A stretch of 64,000 nt of DNA from positions 29,604,341 to 29,668,340 of the forward strand of contig NC_132892.1 of assembly GCF_030463535.1 (NCBI RefSeq), given 5' to 3'. Of the stretch, positions 11,459 to 22,498 are shown piece by piece (positions within the stretch are counted from its first letter, which is position 1; the number at the start of each line of letters is the position of its first letter). The notes under the pieces are model-generated. The model ran no database searches, was not told where the DNA came from, and saw only the letters and a list, made by a program, of their open reading frames with translations. Both the position numbers and the translations under genes were made by a program. The stretch comes from Salminus brasiliensis (lineage: Eukaryota > Chordata > Actinopteri > Characiformes > Bryconidae).

Positions 11459-11690
11459 GGGGCAGTCGGGGCTCAGCGGTTAGAGCGCCAAGCTATTGAT
11501 GACAGGGTTGTGGGTTCAATACCCGGGTTCGGCAAGCTGCCACTGTTGGACCCTTGAGCAAGGCCCTCCACCCTCTCTGCTCCCTAGGCGCCGCAACAAT
11601 GGCTACCCACCGCTGGTGTGTATGTGTGTGTTCACTGCATGGATGGGATAGATGGGATAAATTCCATCTGTGCCCGTCAATGTGGTTTTT
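11459..11690 (+). mobile_element. tRNA-derived SINE, family 1, copy 1
   Basis: The head carries pol III promoter-like boxes: CTCAGCGGTTAGAGCGC (A-box-like) and GGGTTCAATACCC (B-box-like). The body (GGCAAGCTGCCACTGTTGGA, CCTTGAGCAAGGCCCT, CTCTCTGCTCCC) is shared with 20942-21175 and, inverted, with 38110-38225. It is not a tRNA gene because no acceptor stem or cloverleaf closes. Confidence 0.8.
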
Positions 11691-12520
11691 TAATGTTTAA
11701 ATAATTATTATTTCTAAATAATAGACAGCGTCATAAGACAGCATGAAGTCATTTACATATTTGGTAAACAACACAACACAGTATACTGTCATTAATAACC
11801 TGGCACACATTTTAGGAGGTGGTTTTACTGACTGAAAATGTGAAACTTGTTCTGTTACATTAACCAGAATTCTGACTTTCAGTGTATATAAATGTGTGTA
11901 ACAAGAATGAATCTCTCAAACCTTTAACCCAAAGCAGGATTTTGAAAACAGGTCAGAAATCGCTGGTTCATGCAGTCACGCCACAGTGACGTCATTGGTC
12001 ACATGAACTGCAGTAACATGCATTCATTTCTTCTGGTCTGGATGTCGGCAATGTTGGACATGCAATGTTCTGCAAATTTCCCAAAACAAATGAAATATTG
12101 CCTGTCCAACAATCAGTCAGCTGGATGTCTGGGTGTTTTAGGTTTGTTAAAATAAGAAGGACTTAACATATTCTTCAATAACTCGCATGTGTTAATAATC
12201 AGTGCCATTCAACAATAACTGGTCAAAAGCTTGGATTTTTAACTGATGACCACATTCACATCAAGTGATTTAAGTGCATTATGTAAAAAAACACTAGAGG
12301 GTGGCACCACAGTGATACTGAGTGATTAATGAAGGTGGACAATAGAGAGGCTTTCCATGGCACTCCTAGAAAGTAAAAACCCTTTATTGAATTGTAGCAA
12401 TGAACAAAAGAGCTTCTCAACCTTCTGAAAACTCTTTAATTTCTGGAAGGTCATTTGCAGTCAATATTGCATAAGAATGAAACTTTGATGTTATAATAAA
12501 GACTAAGTAATTCTGGTCAT
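11691..12520. other. Intergenic stretch, no gene seen
   Basis: AT-rich, no coding evidence. Confidence 0.5.
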
Positions 12521-14365
12521 TAACCCTAAACCCAAACCCTAACTTTAACCATACTCTTAAATCAACCCCAAATCATAACCCTAACCCAACCTTACCCTTA
12601 AATCAGCCCTAAATCCTAACCCTAACCTTACCCTTACATCAGCCCTACCCTAACCCCAACCCCAACCCCAACCCTAACCCTAACCCTACCCTTACTCTTG
12701 AATCAAGCCCAATCCCTACCCTAACCTTACCCTTACATCAGGCCAATCCTAACCCTTAGATCTATCCCTAAATCTTAACCCTAACCTTACCCTTACATCA
12801 GCCCTATCCTAACCCCAACCCTAACTCTACCCTTACCCTTGAATCATGCCCAATCCTAACCCTAACCTTGCCCTTAGATCTAATCGTAAATCCTAACCCT
12901 AACCTTAACCTCACCCTTAGATCTAACCCTAAATCATAATCCTAACCATACCCTTAAATTAATCCTAAATCCTAACCCTAACCTTACCCTCAAATAAACA
13001 CTAAATCATAACCCTAACCCTAACCTTACCCTAAAATAAACACTAAATCATAACCCTAACCCTAACCTTACCCTAAAATAAACACTAAATCATAACCCTA
13101 ACCCTAACCTTACCCTCAAATAAACACTAAATCATAACCCTAACCCTAACCATACCCTCAAATAAACACTAAATCATAACCCTAACCCTAACCCTAACCT
13201 TACCCTCAAATAAACACTAAATCATAACCCTAACCCTAACCATACCCTTAAATAAACACTAAATCCTAACCCTAACCCTAACCCTAACCTTACCCTTAAA
13301 TAAACACTAAATCATAACCCTAACCCTAACCCTAACCTTACCCTCAAATAAACACTAAATCATAACCCTAACCCTAACCATACCCTTAAATAAACACTAA
13401 ATCATAACCCTAACCCTAACCATACCCTCAAATAAACACTAAATCATAACCCTAACCCTAACCTTACCCTCAAATAAACACTAAATCATAACCCTAACCC
13501 TAACCATACCCTTAAATAAACACTAAATCATAACCCTAACCCTAACCTTACCCTCAAATAAACACTAAATCATAACCCTAACCCTAACCATATCCTCAAA
13601 TAAACACTAAATCATAACCCTAACCCTAACCATATCCTCAAATAAACACTAAATCATAACCCTAACCCTAACCATACCCTTAAATAAACACTAAATCATA
13701 ACCCTAACCCTAACCATACCCTTAAATAAACACTAAATCATAACCCTAACCCTAACCATACCCTCAAATAAACACTAAATCATAACCCTAACCCTAACCT
13801 TACCCTTAAATCAGCCCTAAAACCTTACCTTGACCCTAACTATACCCTTAAATCAGCCCTAAAACCTAACCTTGACCCTAACCATACCCTTAAATCAGCC
13901 CTAAAACCTAACCTTGACCCTAACTATACCCCTAAATCAGCCCTAAAACCTAACCTTGACCCTTACCATACCCCTAAATCAGCCCTAAAACCTAACCTTG
14001 ACCCTAACCATACCCCTAAATCAGCCCTAAAACCTAACCTTGACCCTAACCATACCCCTAAATCAGCCCTAAAACCTTACCTTGACCCTAACCATACCCC
14101 TAAATCAGCCCTAAAACCTTACCTTGACCCTAACCATACCCCTAAATCAGCCCTAAAACCTAACCTTGACCCTAACCATACCCTTAAATCAGCCCTAAAA
14201 CCTAACCTTGACCCTAACCATACCCCTAAATCAGCCCTAAAACCTAAACCTGACCTTAACCTTGAATCAACCCTAAATCCTAACCCCACCCTAACCCTAA
14301 CCTTTACCTAAACCTTAAATCTAACCCTTATATCAAACTCTAAACCCAATCCATAAGTTAGGGTT
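12521..14365 (+). repeat. Degenerate telomere-like (CCCTAA) satellite, 42-bp higher-order units
   Basis: Almost the whole 1.84 kb is built of CCCTAA-related hexamers. The central block (about 12990-13800) repeats a unit in which ACCCTAACCCTAACC is followed by TTACCCTCAAATAAACACTA; landmarks such as ATAAACAC recur at 42 bp (some at 48). The right block (13805-14250) repeats TCAGCCCTAAAACCTAACCT-type units, also at 42 bp. Unit sizes are multiples of six, as expected if they arose from telomeric hexamers by mutation and re-amplification. The strand shown is C-rich. Confidence 0.9.
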
Positions 14366-14929
14366 GAGGTTAAGTGCAGGGTTACATTCAGTAGATCATT
14401 TACATTCAGCTTAGAGTTCAGTTGTATTTATTAGACATTCAGCTGAATGTTAGTTGAATGTCAAGTGAGAATCTACAAGACATCTTAATGGACCAGCTGA
14501 GTAACACTGAAATACCATACAGTGTCTTGCAAAGGTATTTCACCCCCTGTAAAATCATCAGGCATCAGACAGCGTCATTTACCTTTAACCCTCTAAAGCC
14601 TGAATCATCACATAATTACCAGAAATCAGATTAGATATCTAAAATACCTAATTCTTTAAAACTGGAGTGTTTATTTGACCTTTTATATTGTAGCATATTT
14701 GATATATTTAGAATGTATTAATCAAATTTGTTAAACAAACTAAACATATGGAACACAAAGTTATTTTTCTTGTGCACACAAGAAAAAACATGTATCTGTA
14801 AACATATATATTTTATTTGCGCAATTAATTATTTAATTCATATTATTGCCAGTATTTATATGTTAGTTCACAATTATTTAAGATTATTCATTATTTAATC
14901 ATAGAAAAATGTCATGTTTCAGATATACT
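14366..14929. other. Intergenic stretch, no gene seen
   Basis: AT-rich, with an imperfect inverted TTAGACATTCAGCTGAATGT and no gene. Confidence 0.5.
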
Positions 14930-15245
14930 CTATATGTCCAAATGTTTGTGGACACCCCTTCTAATGAATGCATTCAGCTCCTTTAACTTGCACCCATTGC
15001 TGACACAAATGTGCAAATGCACACAACACTGTTGCCAATATAGGAATAGGACTCTCTGGAGCAGATAAACACAAACCTATTGGCACCATGGGCTAGTGGG
15101 GGATTTAAAGCCCCCCCAGAACAAAAGCAGGATGGACTATTTTTAACACCCTTGATTATCTGTATTTACATGATATCAGGAAATGTTGGTCTTCTACTAA
15201 ACTCAGTGGAAATGGACCAAGTTTAAAAGGACCATCCAAAACACC
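14930..15245 (+). mobile_element. Tc1/mariner-type family A element, copy (internally deleted)
   Basis: Starts TATATGTCCAAATGTTTGTG, continues GACACCCCTTCTAATGAATG and CACCCATTGCTGACACAAAT, then joins the distal AGCAGGATGGACTATTTTTA portion. The transposase-derived middle is missing. Confidence 0.65.
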
Positions 15246-15479
15246 ACAAGATGACCACAGCTGCTAGAAATGTGTTGGCTACCTGCATTACTGTGTATTC
15301 ACATTTCTGGTCAATGGGAAATGAACTTGTATTGATCGCTTAACCCTTAACCCTTTAATGCAGAGTCTCAGCATTCATGTACTTTGCCAAAAGGTTTCCT
15401 TCATGTCCCCTTTGTGCTTCAAATTCTTGCTGAACTCAAAGAAAGGCCTTCAGGCCAGGGGACATGGACGAGTTAAGGA

Positions 15480-16075
15480 GGGAACAAACAGTGCTTAAAA
15501 TAAATGTTGAAAGAAGCCATGGGAAAGTACAGAGTCAAGCTGGAGACCAAACTGAAGCAGGAGTATGCATGACATCAACAGCATCAACCAATGCACACTC
15601 AGCTCAGTGTAGGGGAGCCGCGAACCGGCGCACAAGTTAAACCAGTTATTCCTACAGTGTCTTAATGACCCCTGCAGTTCCAACACTCATGCTAGATACA
15701 AGAAAGGTCAGAGCCGTCTGTACTTCCTGAGGAGGCCAAGGTCCGTCTGTGTCTACCTATAGACATTCTACCTAGTCTGTTTCTGTGAGTGCCATCTTCT
15801 ACTTGTTGTGTGCTGGAGCAACAGTCTCAACACAAACATCTGAACAGTCTGAACAACCTGATTTAGAAGGCCGGCTCTGTTGTAGAAATGAAGGTGGGCT
15901 CTCAATAAGCTGCTCGCCATTTTGGACAATAACTCTAATACATCACCCTGCACTCGACACTGGAAAACCAGAGAAGTGCATTTAGTGGTAGAGGGATACC
16001 AGCTGTGGTGTGTTAAGCAGCACCACATGAGATCTTTCTTACCCAGACTTTCTTTAAAATAAAGAACCAGAGAAG
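15480..16075 (+). mobile_element. Rex-type LINE reverse-transcriptase C-terminal relic
   Basis: Translation in shifting frames gives GQSRLYFLRR, a TFY..CHLLLVVCW segment, LAILDN and MRSFLPRLSL. These match, in order, the conserved end of Rex1-like fish LINE ORFs (QxRLYFLRxLRSF; TFY…VVCWGSS; …LLDN…; RSFLP). Stops and frameshifts are frequent, so it is dead. Confidence 0.65.
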
Positions 16076-16129
16076 AACCTACTGAATCCTATTCGCACTA
16101 CTTAAAATAAAAAATATTTTTTCATTCCA

Positions 16130-17300
16130 TAGGCATAAAAAGAATCTCAAAACAATAACAAATCTCAAAACAATAAAAAAAGTTGCAAAACAATGAGAAA
16201 GGATCCCAAAACAATGAGAAAATTTCTCAAAACAATGGGATGAAAATGAAAGGATCTTAAAGGATCGTAAAGGATCTTAAAAGCTCTAAACAATGAGAAA
16301 GGATCTTAAAAGTGTTTGGTTGGTGTGGCGCAACAGATAACACCACTACCTGCCACTGAGCTCCCACACCATGTGGGAGATTGAGGTTCGATTCCCGGTC
16401 TGGGTGACTGTGCTGCGCTACACCAATAAGAGTCCTTGGGCATGACTCCTAACACTCCATTGGCCCACCTCTGTAATATGAGTAACCATGTAAGTCGCTC
16501 TGGATAAGAGCGTCAGCTAAATGCCATAAATGTAAATGTAAAAAGGATATTAAAGGAGCTTAAAAGCTCAAAACAATGAAGAAGGAGTTTAAAACATCGA
16601 GAAAGGATCTTAGAGGATCTTACAAGCTTAAAACAATAAGAAAGGATATAAAAAAAGATTTTAAAAGATCTTAAAAGCTCAAAACAACGAGAAAGGATCT
16701 TAAAGGATCTTAAAAGTTCAAAACATTGAGAAAGGAGCTTAAAACATCAAGAAAGAATCTTAAAACATCAAGAAAGTATCTTAAAAAGAATCTTAAAGGA
16801 TCTTGAAAGCTCAAAACATTGAGGAAGGAGCTTAAAACATCGAGAAAGGATCTTAGAGGATCTTAAAAGATCAAAACAACAAGAAAGGATCTTAAAGAGG
16901 ATCTTAAAAGATCAAAACAACAAGAAAGGATTTTAAAACAACAAGAAAGGATCTTAAAACAACAAGAAAGAATCTTAAAAAGGATCTTAGAGGATCTTAA
17001 AAGATCCAAACAAGGAGAAAGGAGTTCAAAACAACAAGAAGGTTTCTCAAGTTTCTCAAGATAACGAGAAAGACACTCAAAACAATGAGAAATCATGTCA
17101 TAAGAAGGATCTCAAAATGAGAAATCTCAGAATAATGAGAAATTTTCACAAAATAGCGAGAAAGTTATTCAAAATATCAAGACAGTGTCTTATAAGAAAG
17201 CATCACAATATTGAGAAATCATCTAAAAATAGACAAAATCATGTTACTCAATAAAAATTCTTTTAAAATGTCAAGAAAGCAAAATCAGGACTTGGCATCT
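16130..17300 (-). repeat. Degenerate minisatellite, 'AACAAYGAGAAAGGATCTTAAA' units
   Basis: Units of about 20-30 bp built from AAAACAATGAGAAAGGATCT and TTAAAAGCTC repeat for about 1.1 kb. They are split at 16318-16545 by a SINE. Toward the right the core becomes TCTCAAAATAATGAGA, which on the other strand is the core of the arrays at 27600-28060 and 43290-43910. Confidence 0.75.
16318..16545 (+). mobile_element. tRNA-derived SINE, family 2, with LINE-type 3' tail
   Basis: B-box-like GAGGTTCGATTCCCGG near the head and a tail GTAAGTCGCTCTGGATAAGA, GCGTCAGCTAAATGCC..TAAATGTAAATG. The tail matches the 3' ends of the L2-like fragments at 20030 and 37815 (inverted there). This fits SINEs that borrow the tail of the LINE that mobilises them. 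Confidence 0.8.
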
Positions 17301-18080
17301 CAAAATATCGGCATAGAACACGTCTAAAAGTGAAAGATGAAATGCTGTTTTGATCGTGAAAGTAAATTGTCAAATGAAGGCTGGTTACACAGCTATCAAC
17401 TTCAAGAGAGGCATTCATGTAAAAAAATTATCTAAAACCTAAATAAATAAGAAAATAATAATAATAATGAAAAAAGAATATATATAAAGCAAACGTCTTA
17501 CATACAGAAAAAACAGCTTGACTGATTTATGTTTGTGTGTCATTTGTAGCCCCTTTATTTTTAGGAATGCACTGCAATAAGGCTCTGCAGAGAGTCCTCC
17601 TACAGCAGTGACAGTACTGACCTCCTGCTGGCTGAACTGTTCTGAATTCCACTGTACAGCTCAATGTAAACAGTATGATAACATGTGCTGGCCTGGCCCT
17701 GGTTAGGACACTCCCACTGTTATTATATACTCTATGCTGATGTTATTGCTGATGTCATTGTCAGTAATAATTGCTGAGCATTAATCGCTCATGCTGTCCA
17801 GTGCAATACCAACTGCTGCTCTCATTTTAAATCGATCTGTAAATCTCATATCAATGTCATCAGTCACATGACCTTCGATGTTCTGAAACTTTCCTAGAAT
17901 ACACCAAAAGTCACTATGTCGACTATGTGTTGGAAAATTGTTAAAAATAGATCCATTGCATCACTCAAACATATCAAAGGACCAGCCAACCAACAGTGAG
18001 AGGGAACATTAAGTAACTGCAGAATGACTAGTTACTGTGAAATTTCATGAATGTGATTATAAAAACAGATATTAAATCAT
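17301..18080. other. Intergenic stretch, no gene seen
   Basis: AT-rich. No recognisable coding sequence. Confidence 0.5.
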
Positions 18081-18084
18081 TAAA

Positions 18085-18716
18085 AAAAAGAAAGTACACC
18101 ACGGAAAATGACCAGGTACCACTGAGACTCAAAAAATAAACTCTCTAAAAATGCAATGCAATAGAAGAACAAAAAGAAGAATTTTTTAGACCATAATGAA
18201 GAACCACTTACAGGAACCAAACTCAGAAAAAGAAGCTCCATTAGATCACAAGGAAAACCCACTGAGAGGAACCAAAACTCAACCGAAACCTTAGACCATG
18301 AAGAAGAACCAGCAAGACTCAAAAGGAAAAACTCAGAGATTTTAAGGAAGAACAACTAAGACTCAAAAGACGAAACTCTCCAAAACCATGAGGAAGAACC
18401 ATACAGAAGAACCAAGACTTAAAACAAGACTCTCTCTTAGACCCTGAGGAAGAAGCACTGAGAGGAACCAAGACTCTCAGTGAAAAATCACAGACCACGA
18501 TGAAGAACCACTTACAGGAATCAAAACTCAGAAAAAGAAGCTCCCAGAGATCACGAGGAAGCCCCCCTGAGAGGAATCAATACTAAGAGGAAGCACAACT
18601 CTAAAAAAGAGACTTTCTAAAACAGAAGAGACTCTCCTAGACCACAAGGAAGAGCTGAGGGGACTGAGAGGAGGCAAGACTCAAAGAGGGAAACAACGAA
18701 GAACCATGGAACCATG

Positions 18717-18788
<72 letters not shown>

Positions 18789-18945
18789 CTAAACACTAAA
18801 ACCCTTAAAGACCATAAGGAAGAACCACTGTGAGGAACCAAAACTCAACAGAAAAGACTCTCCTAGACCATAAATAAGAACCAGAAAGACTAAACTCTCC
18901 AAAACCATGAGGAAGAAGCACTGTGAGGAACCAAAACTTCAGATT
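18085..18945 (+). repeat. Degenerate minisatellite, 'GACCATGAGGAAGAACCACTGAGAGG' units
   Basis: Units of about 55-65 bp built from (T)AGACCATRAGGAAGAACCA, CTGAGAGGAACCAA and GACTCAAAA repeat with much drift. A (TC)n(TA)n microsatellite interrupts at 18717-18783. Open frames on the minus strand are by-products of the repeat. Confidence 0.7.
18717..18783 (+). repeat. (TC)n(TA)n microsatellite
   Basis: About 20 bp of TC then 45 bp of TA with one TG interruption. Confidence 0.9.
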
Positions 18946-19439
18946 ACTTTATAAGAGCAGCAGCTTTTTAATTGCACATTTAATTTTAATTAGCTGTTTG
19001 GCTTTTCCCACCAACAAGCCACATTTGCACATGGTGGTCTTCATAAAATCCATACACCAGTCTCAGCATCTTATTTTGCATCAGTATTTTGTGGGCTTGG
19101 CAGCAGTCACACACAGATGAAGCTCATAGATAGCCTCAGAGAGACACACAGAGACATAGTGAGCTATTTGCATTGGTCCAGGGCACTTTGCATTTTGTTG
19201 TTTCCCTAAAACTATGCTCCACTTGTTGTGTGCTGTGCATGTTTACAGAGTATATACAGCGCTGTGTTCTGCAGATTTGCACACAGTGCAAATATTTGCA
19301 TGTGTCTCACACCACAGGTTCTGTCGTGATCTACTCTCTGTGTGTGTTCTGTATTTTCTTGGTCAGATTAGCAGGTCTCTGTGGATTTGTTTCCTAGTGT
19401 GTACACACTTTCTGCAGCAATGCAACAGAAGAACCACTT

Positions 19440-20028
19440 ATAGTTCCCTGAAGAACCTTTCTGAGGCTGAGACCGTTGTCAAGATCAAGTCTAAATGAGA
19501 CTGAGGCAATTGTCAAGATCAAGTCTAAATGAGACTGAGACTGTTGTCAAGATCAAGTCTAAATGAGACTAAAACAGGGTCTAGATCAGGTCTAAATGAG
19601 ACTGAGACAGAGTCTAGGTCAAGCCTAAATGAGACTGAGACAGAGTCTAGATAAGGTCTAAATGAGACTGAGGCCGTTGTCAAGATCAAGTCTAAAAGAG
19701 AATGAGACGGAGTCTAGATCAAGTCTAAATGAGTCTGAGGCCGTTGTCAAGATCAAGTCTAAATGAGACTAAAACAGGGTCTAGATCAAGTCTAAATGAG
19801 GCTGAGACAGAGTCTCGATCAAGTGTAAATGAGGCTGAGACAGAGTCTCGATCAAGTGTAAATGAGACTGAGACAGGGTCGAGATCAAGTCTAAATGAGA
19901 GTGATGCCAGGTCTAAATGAGACTGAGAGTAAGTCTGAATGAGAGTGAGATTGAGTCAAGACTGAGACTAAATGAGACAATGTCAAGACCAGATCTAAAT
20001 GCGTCTAAATGCGACTGAGACAAGAACA
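19440..20028 (+). repeat. Minisatellite, ~33-bp 'GTCTAAATGAGACTGAGAC' units
   Basis: At least a dozen units of the form GATCAAGTCTAAATGAGACT followed by GAGACAGAGTCTA or GAGGCCGTTGTCAA. An L2 fragment interrupts and one more unit (CAAGATCATGTCTAAATGAA) lies beyond it at about 20715. Confidence 0.8.
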
Positions 20029-20029
20029 T

Positions 20030-20715
20030 TTACATTTACATTTAAGGCATTTAGCAGATGCTCATTTCTAGAGCAACTTACAAAAGTGCTTCACTGTTTA
20101 CTCAAGAATAACCTCAGCTAGTTTGAATAGGCTAAATATTCAAAGCTACCTCTAAGTTTAGACTCTACTAAACACAAGTCAGTAAGGTGACCACTCTGCT
20201 ATTCATTTGAAGACAGTGAGCGACTCTGCCGTTCGGACACCCAGGGGAAGTTTGTTCCACCACTTTGGTGCAGGACAGAAAAAAGCCTGGATTTTGAGGG
20301 ATGGCAGGTCGAGCCGTACTTGAAGCTGGAAGGGCTCTTGGTGTGGATCAGCTTTTGACCATTGCCATCAAGTACAGAGGGGCTGGTCTGTTCTTGTCTT
20401 TTTAGGCCAGAGTCAGGGTTATGAATCTGATGCAGCTACAGAAAGCCAGTGAAGAGAGAACGCAGCAGAAGAGTGACATTTAGGACGTTTAGGAACGTTA
20501 AAGACGTTAAAGACTGCATTCTGGATAAGTTGCAGGGGTCTGATGGTGCGCAAAGGGTAACCAGCCAGAAGAGAGCTGCAGTAGTCAAATCTAGAAGTGA
20601 CGAGAGACTGAACGAGCACCTGGGCGGCCTCTCTAGAAAGGAAGGGTCGACTGATAAGACCAGATCTTCCCAAATAGGACAGAGATTTAACCTTAGTCAG
20701 AGCAAGATCCAATCA
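20030..20715 (-). mobile_element. L2-type LINE 3' fragment with RT C-terminal coding remnant
   Basis: On the minus strand 20712-20419 is open and encodes LTKVKSLSYLGR, TSRFDYCSSLLAGYP, LQLIQNA, PKRPKCHSSA and SLHWLSVA. This is the conserved end of L2/CR1-group reverse transcriptases (SRLDYCNSLLxGLP…LQxIQNAAAR…LHWLPV). It ends at about 20030 in the tail GCATTTAGCAGATGCTC..TAAATGTAAATGT (read as complement). Inserted inside the 33-bp minisatellite. Confidence 0.8.
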
Positions 20716-20749
20716 AGATCATGTCTAAATGAAGAACCACTTTGAAGAC

Positions 20750-20940
20750 CCCTGCACTCTTTCAGTTCTATTTTAGTTCCTCATATATGTGAAGAACCTT
20801 TGTAAGGTTTAAAGAAGTTGATATCTAAGTTCTTGTCCAAGTTAAAGGCTCTTCACACTCACAGCTTCTTTATAAAATAGTTATTTATAGAACCAGAAGT
20901 GGTTCTCCAATAGTATTGCTCAAAAAACCTTTGCAATTAC
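20750..20940 (+). repeat. 'GGTTCTT..GAACC' interspersed repeat copy
   Basis: Contains GTGAAGAACCTTTGTAAGG, GGCTCTTCACACTCACA, AGAACCAGAAGTGGTTCTCC and TTGCTCAAAAAACC in the order seen at 3590-3680. Confidence 0.5.
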
Positions 20941-20941
20941 T

Positions 20942-21175
20942 AGTGGTGGCTCAGCAGTTGGAGCGCAGGGCTATCGCTAACAGGGTTATGGGTTCGATTC
21001 CCGGGCTTGGCAAGCTGCCACTGTTGGGCCCTTGAGCAAGGCCCTTTACCCTCTCTGCTCCCTGGGTGCTCACTGCCCCTAGTTCATTAGTGTGTGTGTG
21101 TGTGTGTGTGTTCACTACCGCAGATGGGTTTAATGCGGAGGACATATTTCGCTGTACAGTGACAAATATGTGCAC
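20942..21175 (+). mobile_element. tRNA-derived SINE, family 1, copy 2
   Basis: GTGGCTCAGCAGTTGGAGCG and GGGTTCGATTCCCGGGCTTG (A/B-box-like), then GGCAAGCTGCCACTGTTGGG, a (TG)n block, and GTTTAATGCGGAGGACA. A 3' half alone (TG block plus GGTTAAATGTGGAGGACA) is also at 48080-48160. Confidence 0.85.
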
Positions 21176-21610
21176 CTTTAAATGTTTGCAGGCGTCAAAG
21201 AATGAAAAGCATCTACTGTGGTTCTTCAAATGAAGACCTTTGAAAATTTTCTCTTTTTTCTTTCATTCTTTATTTGTTTAATGTTGATTCAAAAAAGTGC
21301 ATGTTTATTTTTAGAACTGCAACTTTGAAACCACATATTAGTGAATTTCACGCAAAAGCTGAAAGACATTTTCTTTAAGAAAAGGGATTTAAAAAAAGGC
21401 CGAACCAGTTTTACACCCATCAGGAATATGCAAAGTAACAAGCAGACAGGTCTATTTATCTTTTGCATTCCAGACATAGAAAGCAACCCTGCGCATGATT
21501 TTCTTAAAGTGACTCAGCATATAGATCCCCACTGTAGTGGCGGAAATGTGTGTGTGTATGTTTTTTTTTAAGGGGGCGTGGCGAGATGACAAGAGGGCCG
21601 GGATATAGAT

Positions 21611-21618
21611 CTATATAG
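21611..21618 (+). promoter_or_regulatory. Putative TATA box of lactalbumin-like gene 1
   Basis: CTATATAG about 60 bp upstream of the ATG at 21679, giving an expected start of transcription near 21640. Gene 2 has a comparable TATAAAT at 30954. Basis: motif seen, function inferred. Confidence 0.5.
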
Positions 21619-21678
21619 CTGCTAACACCTGCATTACCTACAGAAAGTACTGAGGAGATAGAAGCAGGCACACACAGC

Positions 21679-22437
21679 ATGCAGATCCGTGTGGCAGTGG
21701 AGATGTTGGCGGTGTTGGTGGTGGTGGTCTTACTGGCTCCCAGTGTGACTGAGGGGCTGGTACTGACCAAATGTGAGTTGAAGCAACAACTTAACCAGAC
21801 TCTGCCAGCAGATGTGTCGGTCGAGGTTGCCAAGAGTGAGTAACATTACTACTACTCCTATTAGTACGACAAAGATTGATTTAGAGATCTCTAGTAACAG
21901 ATTTTACAAATTTAGCAAAATTTAAAAATAATAACGTATAGAATAGACAAACAAGCTTTAACAATAGCAAAGAGCAAACAATAGCTTTTTACTTAGGTTC
22001 CTCTACACCTATTTAAGTTTAGATACGATACAAGATAAGTGCTAAAAAACATATAATATTTATTGCATGTTTTTCAAGCATTTTTTGTTTTAATGCTTAA
22101 CACTGAACTCAAAATTGAAGACCTATATTGAGGTTCTGGATTTTTGGATTTTCATGAGCTACAATCTACAATGAACAAAAAGTCAAACAGAAAAAGGCTT
22201 GAAATGCAACTTTACATGTAATGAATATAAAATGACAGTTTAACTTTTTAAAAATGTGAACATGAATGAACTTTTATATTCTAAATTTATTTCAGAAGGG
22301 CTTGTTAATTAGTTGATTAGCAGGATCAGGAGCGTTGGGCAGTGCAGTGCAATGACTAACAAACATTTTGAATTAAAAATGCATAATTTGCAACAGTTAT
22401 GAATATGAATATTTGTATTTGTTTTATCATGTAAACA

Positions 22438-22498
<61 letters not shown>

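Noticed and set aside
11459..11535. tRNA gene
   Set aside because: A- and B-box-like motifs are present but no cloverleaf forms, and the segment continues into a repeated body, so it is a SINE head. The same applies to 16318, 20942 and 38110.
12521..14365. A true chromosome end
   Set aside because: Unique sequence and genes continue on both sides and the hexamers are degenerate, so it is an interstitial array.
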